NCBI GenBank assembly: GCA_964559125.1
Contig: CAZLGW010000031.1
Location: 5,766-69,765 of the forward strand
Source: Ravibacter sp964559125
GTDB lineage: Bacteria > Bacteroidota > Bacteroidia > Cytophagales > Spirosomataceae
Length of the DNA: 64,000 bases
Reading direction: 5' to 3'
Position numbers and translations under genes: made by a program. How positions within the stretch are numbered: the stretch's first letter is position 1; each line of letters starts with the position of its first letter. The notes under the pieces are model-generated. The model was given only the letters and a program-made list of their open reading frames with translations. It did not search any database and had not been told where the DNA came from. Below, piece after piece: positions 16,971-26,294 of this stretch.

Positions 16971-17074
16971 TCTCCTGCATCTGCATTGCTATTTTCTCTT
17001 TTGAAAATTTCCTTCTATACATACGTTCGTTGCAGGAAGAAACGTTTTTACTCAAACTATAACCACAATAAAAA

Positions 17075-17488
17075 ATGAAAAAGACAGCTTTGTTCATCGG
17101 TTCCCTGATGGTTATCGGGGGGCTGACTTTCAGTTCATGTTCTAAAAACACAAAAGAGGAAGCAAAAGAAGCGGCTGAGTCTGCGGCGCAGGATGTAAAA
17201 GATGCCGCCGACGCTACCGGTCAAAAACTTGATAACATTGCGAGTGATATCAAAGAAGGCGCTCAGGATGTGGCTTCCGACGTAAAAGATGCAGCCAATA
17301 ATGCATCGGCAAAAATCGACGAGAAGGTAAGCAGGCTTAACCAGGCTGCGAAAGCCGAATATGAAAGCCTTGAAAAAGAGCTTAAACGCATTGACGAAGA
17401 TTTGAAAAACGCAACTGCCGACAAAAAGGCGGAGCTTCGGAAAACAAAAGAAAGACTGGAAAAGAGGAAAAAGGAAATACTGGGATAG
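17075..17488 (+). CDS. Small lipoprotein with long charged coiled coil
   Basis: A 137-residue protein. The signal ends in a lipobox (TFSSC, cysteine at about 22). The mature part is almost all helix, with alanine/lysine/aspartate-rich repeats (EEAKEAAESAAQDVKDAADA, KEGAQDVASDVKDAANNA) resembling YtxH/CsbD-type or LEA-like sequences, then a coiled coil (LEKELKRIDEDLKNATADKK). Such proteins are common as stress or envelope lipoproteins in Bacteroidota; no function can be assigned. It ends just before a shared bidirectional terminator. Confidence 0.8.
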   Translation: MKKTALFIGSLMVIGGLTFSSCSKNTKEEAKEAAESAAQDVKDAADATGQKLDNIASDIKEGAQDVASDVKDAANNASAKIDEKVSRLNQAAKAEYESLEKELKRIDEDLKNATADKKAELRKTKERLEKRKKEILG

Positions 17489-17503
17489 TATTTCCGTACC
17501 CAT

Positions 17504-17542
17504 CCAAAAGCCCGGCACTGATGCTCAGCGCCGGGCTTTTGG
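17504..17542. terminator. Bidirectional terminator between converging genes
   Basis: CCAAAAGCCCGGC (17504-17516) and GCCGGGCTTTTGG (17530-17542) form a perfect 13-bp stem whose A/T ends give a T run on both strands. It serves the lipoprotein gene (plus) and the metalloprotease gene (minus). Confidence 0.88.
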
Positions 17543-17563
17543 ATTCAGGGAGGGTCCTCCCTC

Positions 17564-20122
17564 CTATTTATTCGGGTCGAGGGCTAAAGAAACCCTCCTG
17601 TTCAGATCTTCCAGGTGAAACCTGCTCAGTCTGTCGGTCGTACGGGGAATCGCTCCCTGTATCTGCCGCCTGAGCGCTTCCAGGTGTCCCCGGGCCACAG
17701 ACGGCTGGTCTGTCTCGGCGAGCTCTACCGTACGGGCAGAAAAACCATAGGTGATCCCGGGCGGAACAGATGCGACAGTAGCTTTTCCCGGCTTCAGCTT
17801 CGCCATCAGGTTTTCGAGGTATACTTTTTGAAGATTACGCCTGAAAATATCGATAGTCCGTCCCGAGCCCAGCTCCGACCATATACCTTTCTCCAGGTCG
17901 GTATACAGCTCGTCCAGGGTGTAGTAATCCGCAGAGATCCCTGTTTCCATCAGGCGTACGGCCCTGTCTCCCGCAAAAAGGGCTGCCAGTATTGTTGACT
18001 GGATCTCCTTGAGCGCCTCTACTCCCGTCTCTGGCTTCAGCTTGTTGATCACTGTGGAATCAAGCAGCCATTTCGGGGTTTTGAAAAGCTGTTCATTCAG
18101 AAAGGCAACAGCTTCTTTCTGAATCTTCTTCGGAACGGCAACAAAAGCCGCTCCTTCCATATCGTAGGTCACCGGGTTGTCGTAAACCCCGCCAATATTC
18201 TTTGTCACATGCCCCATATACCTTCTGTACTGGGTGACAACGTTGCCATACAGCTCCTCCAGCTCCTTATAGCTCTGTCCGTCCTCGCGGCTCCATTCAT
18301 TCAGGTTGGGTAGTATGCGCTGAAGGTTGAGAATCCCGTATGCTGACGCTTTCATGGCATTGTCGCCGAGATCTTCAGACTGGAACCTCGGGTCATGAGG
18401 GTTTATCTCGGTCCCAAAACGAAGCCTCGCCTGCTTATAGGCTTCTTTTGTCCAGGAATTCAGGATCGCCCGGTCATCGTCATTTTTGCCGAAGTAGCTG
18501 TATCCCCACTTGATCGCCCATTTGTCATAGTCGCCTACGCCAGGGAAAAAATGCGTTACGCCGTCGCCCGGCTGCGCCACATAGTTAAAACGCGCATAAT
18601 CCATGATAGACGAAGTATGTCCGTTTTTCGCCAGCCACTCGTTATCTCTCAGCTTCTCGACAGGAGTAGCCGAGCTTGCTCCGAAATTATGTCTTAACCC
18701 GAGGGTATGCCCTACTTCGTGCGCCGCGACAAACCTCACCAGCTCTCCCATCAACTCGTCGTCAAAAGTCTTCTTTCTTGCCCGGGGATCCACTGCAGCA
18801 GTCTGGACGAGGTACCAGTTGCGCAGCAGCCGCATCACATTATGGTACCATCCGATATGGCTTTCTATGATTTCCCCGCTTCTCGGATCATGGACGTTGG
18901 GCCCGTAAGCATTCTGTATCTCGGCCGCGAAGTAACGGATCACCGAAAACCTGGCATCCTCAAGACTCATCGTGCTGTCTGATTCAGGCCAGTCTTCCGC
19001 ACGTATCGCATTTTTCCAGCCTGCATTTTCAAACGCCGCCTGCCAGTCGTTTACGCCGGCTTTCAGGTACTTTCTCCATTTCATCGGCGTTGCAGGGTCG
19101 ATATAAAACACGATAGGCTTGGCCGGCTCGATCAATGTCCCGGCTTTCTGCAGTCTCGCGTCGGCTTCGTTTTTAGGTTCCAGTCTCCACCTGACGGCGA
19201 AAACCTGCTCTTCCGACTTTTGCGACTCTTCTCCGAATACCGTGTATTTATTGGCAAAATACCCGACCCTGTTATCAAAAAGACGGGTTTCCATCGGCAC
19301 CTTGGGCAATACGATCATCGAAGTATTCATCTCCAGTGTAACTACCCCGGCGTCTCTCCCGGCAGGGAAATAAACTCCTACCTGCGGAGCCGGCGAAGTG
19401 GTAACCACCTGGGGAACAACAGTAAAAGTCTTTGTAGTCCTGATCTCTACATTAGTCGGATAAGTGCTTATCCGGTCAATAAAAGAAGCGTCTTTTTTAA
19501 ATGAAGCCAGTTTCAGTAATTGCTTCCTGATCGAACTGAGCGAAAATGCGGGATTATCGGCGTTAAAGAAATCCGTAACCTCTACGACATAGCTCTGGTG
19601 CGATCCCGTTTTTTTCAGCGCCTTCACTTCGAATACCCCGATAATCGGGTCGGCGGCCGAGTTCCGGACTGCCTCTGCGATGGGACTTGCACTGTCGGGG
19701 CTTACCGTCAATACCGTAACCGAGCGCAGGAGAAGCTGATGGGCAGGGCCTTTCTCCCAGCGGATCATCTGCCTCTTTACCTCTTCTCCTCCGAACACTC
19801 CGGCACCGCCTGCCGTACGGGAAAAGCGGGTAACCGACATAATGTCTCTTCCGAACAATGAGTCGGGGACTTCCAGGTACCACTTATCAGCCGCAAAATG
19901 TACACCCATTAAACCATACTGGCTCTTTGCAGTGCTGTCGATCACGTCAGAAAAAGGCTTGGGACCCTTTGCAGGAGGGCTCTTAGCCTTCTGGGCGGTA
20001 CTATCAGGTTTGGGCGCTTCCGTTTTGGCGGCCTCCGCCTCTTTTTTCTTCTTTTTCTGTGCAACACCAGGCTGAACCCCGGCAAGCAGGAGGGCTGTGA
20101 CGAGCAATAAAGTTTTTAGCAT
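17564..20122 (-). CDS. Large secreted zinc-dependent metalloprotease (DUF4953/DUF5117 type)
   Basis: An 852-residue protein with a signal peptide (cut near GVAQKK), followed by a lysine/proline-rich linker. Domain order fits the Bacteroidota family with DUF5118 (about 60-110), DUF5117 (about 120-310) and a C-terminal metzincin domain (about 330-850). The zinc motif is H468-EVGHTLGLRH, the extended HExxHxxGxxH of metzincins. SSIMDYARF is the Met-turn. It is expected in the periplasm or at the surface; substrate unknown. Its neighbour upstream on the same strand is an M16 peptidase, but the two have separate starts and a 64-base gap. Confidence 0.88.
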   Translation of the reverse strand: MLKTLLLVTALLLAGVQPGVAQKKKKKEAEAAKTEAPKPDSTAQKAKSPPAKGPKPFSDVIDSTAKSQYGLMGVHFAADKWYLEVPDSLFGRDIMSVTRFSRTAGGAGVFGGEEVKRQMIRWEKGPAHQLLLRSVTVLTVSPDSASPIAEAVRNSAADPIIGVFEVKALKKTGSHQSYVVEVTDFFNADNPAFSLSSIRKQLLKLASFKKDASFIDRISTYPTNVEIRTTKTFTVVPQVVTTSPAPQVGVYFPAGRDAGVVTLEMNTSMIVLPKVPMETRLFDNRVGYFANKYTVFGEESQKSEEQVFAVRWRLEPKNEADARLQKAGTLIEPAKPIVFYIDPATPMKWRKYLKAGVNDWQAAFENAGWKNAIRAEDWPESDSTMSLEDARFSVIRYFAAEIQNAYGPNVHDPRSGEIIESHIGWYHNVMRLLRNWYLVQTAAVDPRARKKTFDDELMGELVRFVAAHEVGHTLGLRHNFGASSATPVEKLRDNEWLAKNGHTSSIMDYARFNYVAQPGDGVTHFFPGVGDYDKWAIKWGYSYFGKNDDDRAILNSWTKEAYKQARLRFGTEINPHDPRFQSEDLGDNAMKASAYGILNLQRILPNLNEWSREDGQSYKELEELYGNVVTQYRRYMGHVTKNIGGVYDNPVTYDMEGAAFVAVPKKIQKEAVAFLNEQLFKTPKWLLDSTVINKLKPETGVEALKEIQSTILAALFAGDRAVRLMETGISADYYTLDELYTDLEKGIWSELGSGRTIDIFRRNLQKVYLENLMAKLKPGKATVASVPPGITYGFSARTVELAETDQPSVARGHLEALRRQIQGAIPRTTDRLSRFHLEDLNRRVSLALDPNK

Positions 20123-20186
20123 TATTCTGATTGGAGATTGTTGATTATAGTTTGTTACTAAAGAAGTCTTGAATTACCACAAACCC

Positions 20187-21479
20187 CTACTCTTCAGGAA
20201 GATAAGTCAGGCAACTGAACTGGCTCTCGTCAAACATTTCCCGGGCCACATCATGGAGCTCTCGGGAAGTAATAAGCCTTATCTTTTCGAAAATTTCGGA
20301 AAGTGATTCTACTTTACGAACATCCAGGAGACTTTTAGCCATCATGAGCATAAAGCTGTTGTTGCTTTCTTCCGACATAGCCAGCTGTCCCATGATCTGT
20401 CCTTTTGTATAATGTAGTTGGGCGCCGGTAAGGGGAATCTCTCTTAATTTTTTGAATTCCTTCATAATGAGGGAAATGCTTTTGTCAAGATGCTTCCGTT
20501 CCGTACCGAAAAAGACACCGAAAAAGCCGCTGTCAAGGTATGGGGTATAGCTTGCGTCGATGGCATATACGAAGCCGTGCTTTTCCCTTAAAGCCATGTT
20601 AAACCGCGAATTCATTCCCGGCCCGCCCAACAGGTTGGTAAGGATAAAGAGATGAAGCCTTCGTTCATCATCCAGGGCATAGGCGGTTTTCCCCAGCGCA
20701 CATTGTACCTGCGTAAGATCCCGGCGTACCATTTTTGTCTGAGGACTGTAGACCGCAGGCCTCACCCTGCTGCGTACTACGTGGGTAGCGGGGATGTCTT
20801 CCAGGTACCGGCTCACGACCTTGACGACCTTCTGCATCGGGAACCTGCTTACCGAAGAAAATACGATTCGGGAAGTATCGAGATTATCTTTGATAAATAC
20901 GCTGAGATCTTTTTTGGTAAAGGAACCGACTGTTTCCGAGGTTCCGAGAATATTGTATCCCAACGAATGTCCCTCAAACACCATTGCATCGAAGTCATCC
21001 TGTATAGCGTCTTCAGGAGAGTCGCTGTACATCGCCATTTCTTCCAGTATCACGTTCCGCTCACGGTCGATCTGCTTTTCTGGAAAAACGGAATGAAAGG
21101 TAATATCGGCCAGGAGATCGGCCGCTTTTGAGAAATGTTCGTCCAGTACCGAAGCGTGAAAGCAGATCTTTTCCTTGGTAGTATACGCATTGAGCTCGCC
21201 TCCTACCCTTTCGAGGCTGTTGATGATATGATGCGACCGCCTTTTTTCTGTTCCCTTAAAGGCCATATGCTCCCAGAAATGCGCAAGCCCTTCCTGGCCG
21301 GGTTTTTCGTCCCGGCTGCCGATATCCAGCATAATACCGCAATGTGCGATCCGGGTGTTAGATACCTGCTTGTGGGCCAGGCGTATGCCGTTGGGAAATG
21401 TATATAGTTCGTATTCCTCTTTAAGAGAATTTAGCGGCGCTCCTCCTGCGAGTCTCTGCTTCGTGTTGTAATAGGCCAT
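20187..21479 (-). CDS. M16-family zinc peptidase (pitrilysin/processing-peptidase type)
   Basis: A 430-residue cytoplasmic-looking protein. The inverted zinc motif HxxEH is HFWEH (H67, E70, H71) and the distal glutamate is E147 in RNVILEEMAMY, 76 residues after H71 as usual. The second half (FILTNLLGGPGMNSRFNMALREKHGFVYAIDASY, quoted partly as GGPGMNSRFN) is the M16_C domain with the R/Y pair. The ATG at 21479 is chosen because upstream extension overlaps the divergent GT9 gene. It probably degrades or processes peptides. Confidence 0.92.
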   Translation of the reverse strand: MAYYNTKQRLAGGAPLNSLKEEYELYTFPNGIRLAHKQVSNTRIAHCGIMLDIGSRDEKPGQEGLAHFWEHMAFKGTEKRRSHHIINSLERVGGELNAYTTKEKICFHASVLDEHFSKAADLLADITFHSVFPEKQIDRERNVILEEMAMYSDSPEDAIQDDFDAMVFEGHSLGYNILGTSETVGSFTKKDLSVFIKDNLDTSRIVFSSVSRFPMQKVVKVVSRYLEDIPATHVVRSRVRPAVYSPQTKMVRRDLTQVQCALGKTAYALDDERRLHLFILTNLLGGPGMNSRFNMALREKHGFVYAIDASYTPYLDSGFFGVFFGTERKHLDKSISLIMKEFKKLREIPLTGAQLHYTKGQIMGQLAMSEESNNSFMLMMAKSLLDVRKVESLSEIFEKIRLITSRELHDVAREMFDESQFSCLTYLPEE

Positions 21480-21517
21480 TGCTACAAAAATCAGCACAAA
21501 TTTCTCGTGCGTTACAG

Positions 21518-21525
21518 CAAAATTA
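21518..21525 (-). promoter_or_regulatory. -7 box TAATTTTG for the M16 peptidase gene
   Basis: TAATTTTG on the minus strand, 38 bases before the ATG at 21479. No clear -33 TTTG at the right spacing. Confidence 0.4.
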
Positions 21526-21582
21526 CTCAATTTTACCCAATTATAAGCTATCTCAAAAAACCCCCGGGGCGATCCCCGCGTT

Positions 21583-22575
21583 ATGGTCCCGAAACAAATA
21601 TTAGTTATCCAGACTGCTTTCATCGGAGACGTCGTCCTGGCTACTTCCCTCCTGGAAACCCTTCATCTCGGGTTACCGGATGCCAAAATAGACATTGCCG
21701 TCAGGAAGGGTAACGAAACGCTGTTCGCAGAGCATCCGTTTTTACGTAACGTCCTGATCTGGGATAAAAAAGGGGGTAAATACAAAAGCCTTGTCAAGCT
21801 GCTTCAGCATATTCGCAGACAACGCTACGATCATGTCATTAACCTGCAGCGCTACGGGGCCACAGGGTTGCTGACTGCTTTTTCCTGGGCGGGAAATACT
21901 GCCGGCTTCGATAAGAATCCCCTTTCCTTTCTCTTTTCCCGCCGCTATCCTCACCGCTTTGAAGAGGGAATTCATGAAACGGACAGGAACTACCTGCTGG
22001 CCGGCGGGATAACGGATGCCGCACTTCAGAAACCGAAGCTATACCCCCGGGAAGCCGACTACCGGAGCATTTCGCATCTTCAGAAAACACCCTACTATTG
22101 TATCGCCCCCACGTCGGTATGGTTCACAAAACAGTTCCCACCGGAGCAGTGGAGCAGGCTCATCGACCTTTTGTCCTCACAACATCCCGTTTACCTGCTG
22201 GGTAGTCCGGCAGATAAGGCCATTGCCGAAAAGCTGGCCGGCAATCACGACCATGTAGTCAACCTCTGCGGGAAACTCTCTTTCCTTGAGTCTGCGGCCC
22301 TGATGCAAGGAGCCCGGATGAATTACGTCAACGACTCGGCTCCCATGCACCTTTGCTCTGCGGTAAACGCCCCGGTCTGTGCTGTCTATTGCTCTACTAT
22401 CCCTGAATTCGGCTACGGACCGCTCTCCGACCGCTCATTTGTAATCCAGACCACAGAAGCGCTGCCATGTCGCCCGTGCGGTATTCACGGTCACAAAGCA
22501 TGTCCTGAGGGTCACTTCCGCTGTGCAACTTCGATAGATACCAGCCGGATAGTAGCTTTGACAGCCGTTTCCTAA
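21583..22575 (+). CDS. GT9 heptosyltransferase-like glycosyltransferase
   Basis: A 330-residue GT-B enzyme. It starts with the GT9 pattern ILVIQTAFIGDVVLATSLLE, has DHVINLQRYGATG in the N-lobe, and in the C-lobe YCIAPTSVWFTKQFPPEQW, then YLLGSPADKAIAEKL, NLCGKLSFLESAALMQGA and the nucleotide-binding NDSAPMHLCSAVNAP. This is the RfaF/WaaF-type fold that adds heptose or related sugars to the lipopolysaccharide core. The C-terminus has a cysteine-rich stretch (LPCRPCGIHGHKACPEGHFRC), common in the WaaF family. It diverges from the M16 gene. Confidence 0.9.
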   Translation: MVPKQILVIQTAFIGDVVLATSLLETLHLGLPDAKIDIAVRKGNETLFAEHPFLRNVLIWDKKGGKYKSLVKLLQHIRRQRYDHVINLQRYGATGLLTAFSWAGNTAGFDKNPLSFLFSRRYPHRFEEGIHETDRNYLLAGGITDAALQKPKLYPREADYRSISHLQKTPYYCIAPTSVWFTKQFPPEQWSRLIDLLSSQHPVYLLGSPADKAIAEKLAGNHDHVVNLCGKLSFLESAALMQGARMNYVNDSAPMHLCSAVNAPVCAVYCSTIPEFGYGPLSDRSFVIQTTEALPCRPCGIHGHKACPEGHFRCATSIDTSRIVALTAVS

Positions 22576-22710
22576 AAAAGAGGTTGTTTACAACTTTTCC
22601 GGGTAAGACTATTCAGCTTTCCCGCCTAAATTTACTCCCGGTTTAAGCAGCTAACGGCCGGCCGGCATGTCCGCTTAAATCCAGTTGAATCATACTATAC
22701 TATTTCGATC

Positions 22711-23949
22711 ATGAGAAATCATTCTTTTCCCGGAAGCCTCCCGCGGCTAATCATCCTCTTGTTTGCCTTCATACCAGCCGCTCTGACTGTTGCCTATCCA
22801 TTGAAACCTCCGTTATGGATTCCGGAAACCGCTCTGCCATCTATTCTGATAAACGGTATTGTCCTGGCAGCATACTACCTCCCGGAGACATTTTGGTTTT
22901 CCTGTACGGTTGTCCTGCTTTTCTTCACCGCTATTTTCTTTTACCGCCGGTCTCTTACGTTAACCGTCCCGGGCGCACGGGTTCTCTATCTTTCTCTCGG
23001 CGACGGCTCCGATCTGAGAACCAGCAGGGAGATCAGCAGTCTGGCCTGCGCCGGCGCAACGGTAGATTTTCTCGGGATGGGTAGTAGTTCGTCACCCCGG
23101 TCACTCTTCCGGTACCTGGCCTGCTCGGCTTTGCTTTTGGTAAGGCATCGTTATCATTCTGTTCACATTGCCGGCGAAAGGCTGCTCATGACACTCTGGC
23201 CGTTCCTTTGGCTGCAACGCCAGGTTGTCGCCGACCTGTTTGAGCCGGTATGCGTTCGTTCCGGCCTTGAAGCCCGGGTATGGAAACTGCTCAGGAAATT
23301 CCTGTACCTGCCTGCCACAACCCTGATTGTACCCGATGAGAGCTGCTTCCGGCTGTCGCCTGACAAGGTTAAAAAGAAGATGTTAATACTCCCCGATTTC
23401 CCGCCGCCCTATAACGGCCCTGTTGCGTCACAACCACAATCCCGGCTTACTATCTTTTACTACGGACAGCTCGGAAAAGGCCCGGGTACAGAGGTCATTT
23501 CCGGCCTTCTGGATTCCGGGAAGCCGGTACGCGTGCTAATGGCAGGCCGTATTACAGACAAGGCCACCGAACGCCTCTCCCGGCATCCTGCTGTAAAATG
23601 GATGGGCCCGGTGTCCCACCCGGAAGCACTGAGGATTGCCGCTACCCAATCCGACTTTCTGATTTGCCCGGACGGCAGGATAAATGGGAAATATGAAAGT
23701 CTTTCGGGAATATACGACGCGATCCAGGCGGAAAAGCCGGTGATCACTCATCCGGAATCCCTGGTTTCCCGCTTCGCCAACTGCTATCCGGCCTGTTATG
23801 TGATGCCTTCGTACAAAATCACCGAATTCGATAGCCTCTACAACCACCTGCTTTTATTCAGGAAGCAATTCACTCCCCTGAAAAAGCTGAAGGAAGGCTG
23901 CGTATGGAGTAAAGTCGAAAAAAAGCTGATCTATGCGCATAAGCTGTAA
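22711..23949 (+). CDS. GT4-like glycosyltransferase with N-terminal membrane anchor
   Basis: A 412-residue protein. Two hydrophobic segments (about 10-30 and 46-76) lead into a GT-B fold. The first lobe has RVLYLSLGDGSDLRTSREI and YHSVHIAGERLLMTLWP; the linker has IVPDESCFRLSP. The second lobe has LTIFYYGQLGKGPGTEVISG, VRVLMAGRITDKA and ICPDGRINGKYESLSGIYDAIQAEKPVI, where the glutamate in KYESLSGIYDAI resembles the EGxP/E-x7-E nucleotide-sugar motif. Probably builds a surface polysaccharide with the adjacent GT9. The specific sugar is unknown. Confidence 0.75.
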   Translation: MRNHSFPGSLPRLIILLFAFIPAALTVAYPLKPPLWIPETALPSILINGIVLAAYYLPETFWFSCTVVLLFFTAIFFYRRSLTLTVPGARVLYLSLGDGSDLRTSREISSLACAGATVDFLGMGSSSSPRSLFRYLACSALLLVRHRYHSVHIAGERLLMTLWPFLWLQRQVVADLFEPVCVRSGLEARVWKLLRKFLYLPATTLIVPDESCFRLSPDKVKKKMLILPDFPPPYNGPVASQPQSRLTIFYYGQLGKGPGTEVISGLLDSGKPVRVLMAGRITDKATERLSRHPAVKWMGPVSHPEALRIAATQSDFLICPDGRINGKYESLSGIYDAIQAEKPVITHPESLVSRFANCYPACYVMPSYKITEFDSLYNHLLLFRKQFTPLKKLKEGCVWSKVEKKLIYAHKL

Positions 23950-24001
23950 ATTCGCAGAGAATCTATAAACAAGCCTCTCAATTCAATACTGTATTTCCAT
24001 C

Positions 24002-24910
24002 ATGAATATCCAACAACTGGAATACATCGTTGCGGTAGACAATCACCGGCATTTTGTACAGGCCGCCGACCAGTGTTGCGTAACGCAGCCTACCCTGAGT
24101 ATGATGATCAAAAAGCTGGAAGACGAGCTGGATATTAAAATATTCGACCGAAACAAGCAACCGATCGTACCCACCGATATCGGCTCCCAGGTAATCAGCC
24201 AGGCCAGGATAGTGCTGAAAGAAGCCAACCGGATACGTGAAATGGCGCGGAGCTTTAACGGAGCCATGAACGGGGATCTGCGGATCGGGATCATCCCCAC
24301 CGTTTCGCCTTATGTTCTACCTGTTCTTGTACCTCAATTCGCACAAAAATACCCGGATGTCAACTTCCAGGTAAACGAAATGGTCACAGAACGCATTGTA
24401 ACCGAGCTCAGGAACGGAAACATCGATGCAGCCATAGTCGCCACTTCCATACAGGAAGCCGCGTTTCACGAGTCGGCCCTTTACAGGGAAAAATTCTATA
24501 TATACTTATCCCAGGACAACGGCCTGTATGACAAAGCTTATATCGTACCGGAAGATATCAGGGGAGACGAATTGTGGCTGCTCGAAGAAGGGCACTGCTT
24601 AAGCGACCAGATCAGAAAATTCTGCGAGCTCAGGAAAAGCCAGGTCAATAAGCTGTTCACTTTCAGGTCGGGCAGTATCGAAACACTGATCAGGATGGTA
24701 GAGCGCAATGGAGGGATTACGATCCTGCCTGAGCTTGCAGCCCGGGAGTTGCCGCCGGAGAAAAAACGCTTCCTTAGAAATTTCCGTGATCCCGCCCCCT
24801 ACAGGGAAGTCAGGATCGTAACCAACCGCGAAGAAGTAAAAGCCCGGCTTGTAGACGCGCTTTCAGAAGAGATCCGGCTGGTGATCAATCCATTACTGGA
24901 AGGTGGCTAA
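24002..24910 (+). CDS. oxyR: OxyR hydrogen-peroxide-sensing LysR regulator
   Basis: A 302-residue LysR-type protein. The winged helix is at 1-60 (QLEYIVAVDNHRHFVQAADQ, TQPTLSMMIKKLEDEL). In the effector domain the peroxide-sensing pair is intact: LLEEGHCLSDQIRKFCELR puts cysteines at 199 and 208, the same numbers and spacing as E. coli OxyR. RSGSIETLIRMVERNGGITILPE is the usual OxyR C-terminal core (quoted in part as GSIETLIRMVE). It should activate catalase and peroxiredoxin genes on oxidation. No such targets are in the window. Confidence 0.94.
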   Translation: MNIQQLEYIVAVDNHRHFVQAADQCCVTQPTLSMMIKKLEDELDIKIFDRNKQPIVPTDIGSQVISQARIVLKEANRIREMARSFNGAMNGDLRIGIIPTVSPYVLPVLVPQFAQKYPDVNFQVNEMVTERIVTELRNGNIDAAIVATSIQEAAFHESALYREKFYIYLSQDNGLYDKAYIVPEDIRGDELWLLEEGHCLSDQIRKFCELRKSQVNKLFTFRSGSIETLIRMVERNGGITILPELAARELPPEKKRFLRNFRDPAPYREVRIVTNREEVKARLVDALSEEIRLVINPLLEGG

Positions 24911-24967
24911 CCTGCCTTCCGGTTAAAATCGCTATACTTTTTTATTCACCATACTTTCCTACATACT

Positions 24968-26245
24968 ATGAGAACATCTGCACTCGCCCTGCTTTTGGGT
25001 ATCGTTTCTGTTATTCCTTCATTATCGCAAGCTCCCGTAACGTATTTCCGGCAGGATTTTTGCAAACCGGACATCCCGTTTCAGAGTGATACGCCGGGCA
25101 CAGGCCAGGTCGATCACGTAATCACCACTTCTTCCGCCGCCGTAAGCCAGGGAGAATGCTACTTCGACGCAATGCGTACTTCGCCTACAGGCGGTGGCTC
25201 GGTGCGGATCGTAAGGACTTCGCCACTTGCTCTACCCGCTTCTGATATGCTTCATGTCAGGATTGACCTTGAAGTCAGGGATATCACGCAGGAAGGCAAC
25301 ATTGCCGGGTACTTCGCGGTAGGCGACGAACTCATCCACACGCATACCCTCCTTCCCAACGCTTCCCTTTTTTCAAAGCTTTCCATTGATTTCAAAGCCG
25401 ACGGAACATATGCCCTGAGAGTTCCGGGTTCATCGGGAGCCGTGTTAAGCGACCCGCTTAGCGGACGTATCAGGCTTACGTGGGTCATGAATAACAAAGG
25501 TGATCATCTCACTTATCTGTCACCGCTGGAAACCTCCGAAAGCCTCGCCCCGGGAAAATACGATGTCTGGATAAACGACTTCCGCTGGATAAGCGGCGGC
25601 AATGCCATCAGCCGCGTCGCACTGAACAACTTTGCATTCATCCTTTCAAACGGTGTAGGCACGGTCCGGCTGCACTACATTGAAATTAACAGCGCAAGTC
25701 CGCAGCTTCCTCTTGTACTTACCCGCTTCAAGGCCGAAAGGATTCTTCATGAAGCCATGATCTACTGGGAAATGGCAGCCGGACATACTGCTTCACAGTT
25801 TACCGTAGAACGCAGCAGCGACGAAATGAACTTCGAAGTTATCGGTACATTGCCCGTGGAAGACCTATCACAAAATCTCTACAGGTTCACTGACCCCTCA
25901 CCTCTGGCCGGCTTCAACTACTACCGTCTTAAAATGACCGGAGCTACGGGTGAAGTCAGGTTGTCTCCTATCGATGCGGTTTATTTTGATGTCGCTGCTC
26001 CTGATATAAAAATTGCACCCAATCCCTCACAGCCCGACAGGATCACCCTGCTTGCTTCCGGGATAAATCCTGAAAACATTTCGCTTTTTACTATGACGGG
26101 GCACCGGCTTCCATTCGGGCATGGTTATGATAATTCCGGTATGATGTTGAGTATTTATCCATCCACACCGCTTCCTTCTGGTATTTATTTTTTAAAAATC
26201 ACCCAGGACCGGCTCTTAAAAACTGTTAAAGTAGTTATACCCTAG
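24968..26245 (+). CDS. Secreted protein with type IX secretion C-terminal sorting domain
   Basis: A 425-residue protein with signal peptide (cut near SLSQA). The N-terminal 230 residues are a beta-rich region I do not recognise (an invertase/lectin-like fold is possible). Then comes a fibronectin-like part (TRFKAERILHEAMIYWEM, QFTVERSSDEMNFEVIG) typical of Bacteroidota surface proteins. The last 75 residues, IAPNPSQPDRITLL through SGIYFLKITQDRLLKTVKV, are a type A T9SS sorting domain, so the protein should cross the outer membrane through T9SS, whose SprA gene is close by. Confidence 0.85.
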   Translation: MRTSALALLLGIVSVIPSLSQAPVTYFRQDFCKPDIPFQSDTPGTGQVDHVITTSSAAVSQGECYFDAMRTSPTGGGSVRIVRTSPLALPASDMLHVRIDLEVRDITQEGNIAGYFAVGDELIHTHTLLPNASLFSKLSIDFKADGTYALRVPGSSGAVLSDPLSGRIRLTWVMNNKGDHLTYLSPLETSESLAPGKYDVWINDFRWISGGNAISRVALNNFAFILSNGVGTVRLHYIEINSASPQLPLVLTRFKAERILHEAMIYWEMAAGHTASQFTVERSSDEMNFEVIGTLPVEDLSQNLYRFTDPSPLAGFNYYRLKMTGATGEVRLSPIDAVYFDVAAPDIKIAPNPSQPDRITLLASGINPENISLFTMTGHRLPFGHGYDNSGMMLSIYPSTPLPSGIYFLKITQDRLLKTVKVVIP

Positions 26246-26294
26246 CCGTATTCTGTTTACCTTGCAGCCGGAAAACGGAACGACTGTCGGAAAT

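Noticed and set aside
16970..17074. Possible promoter TACGTTCG before the small lipoprotein gene
   Set aside because: It has a mismatch in the core TTTG and poor spacing to the upstream TTTG; not strong enough to list.
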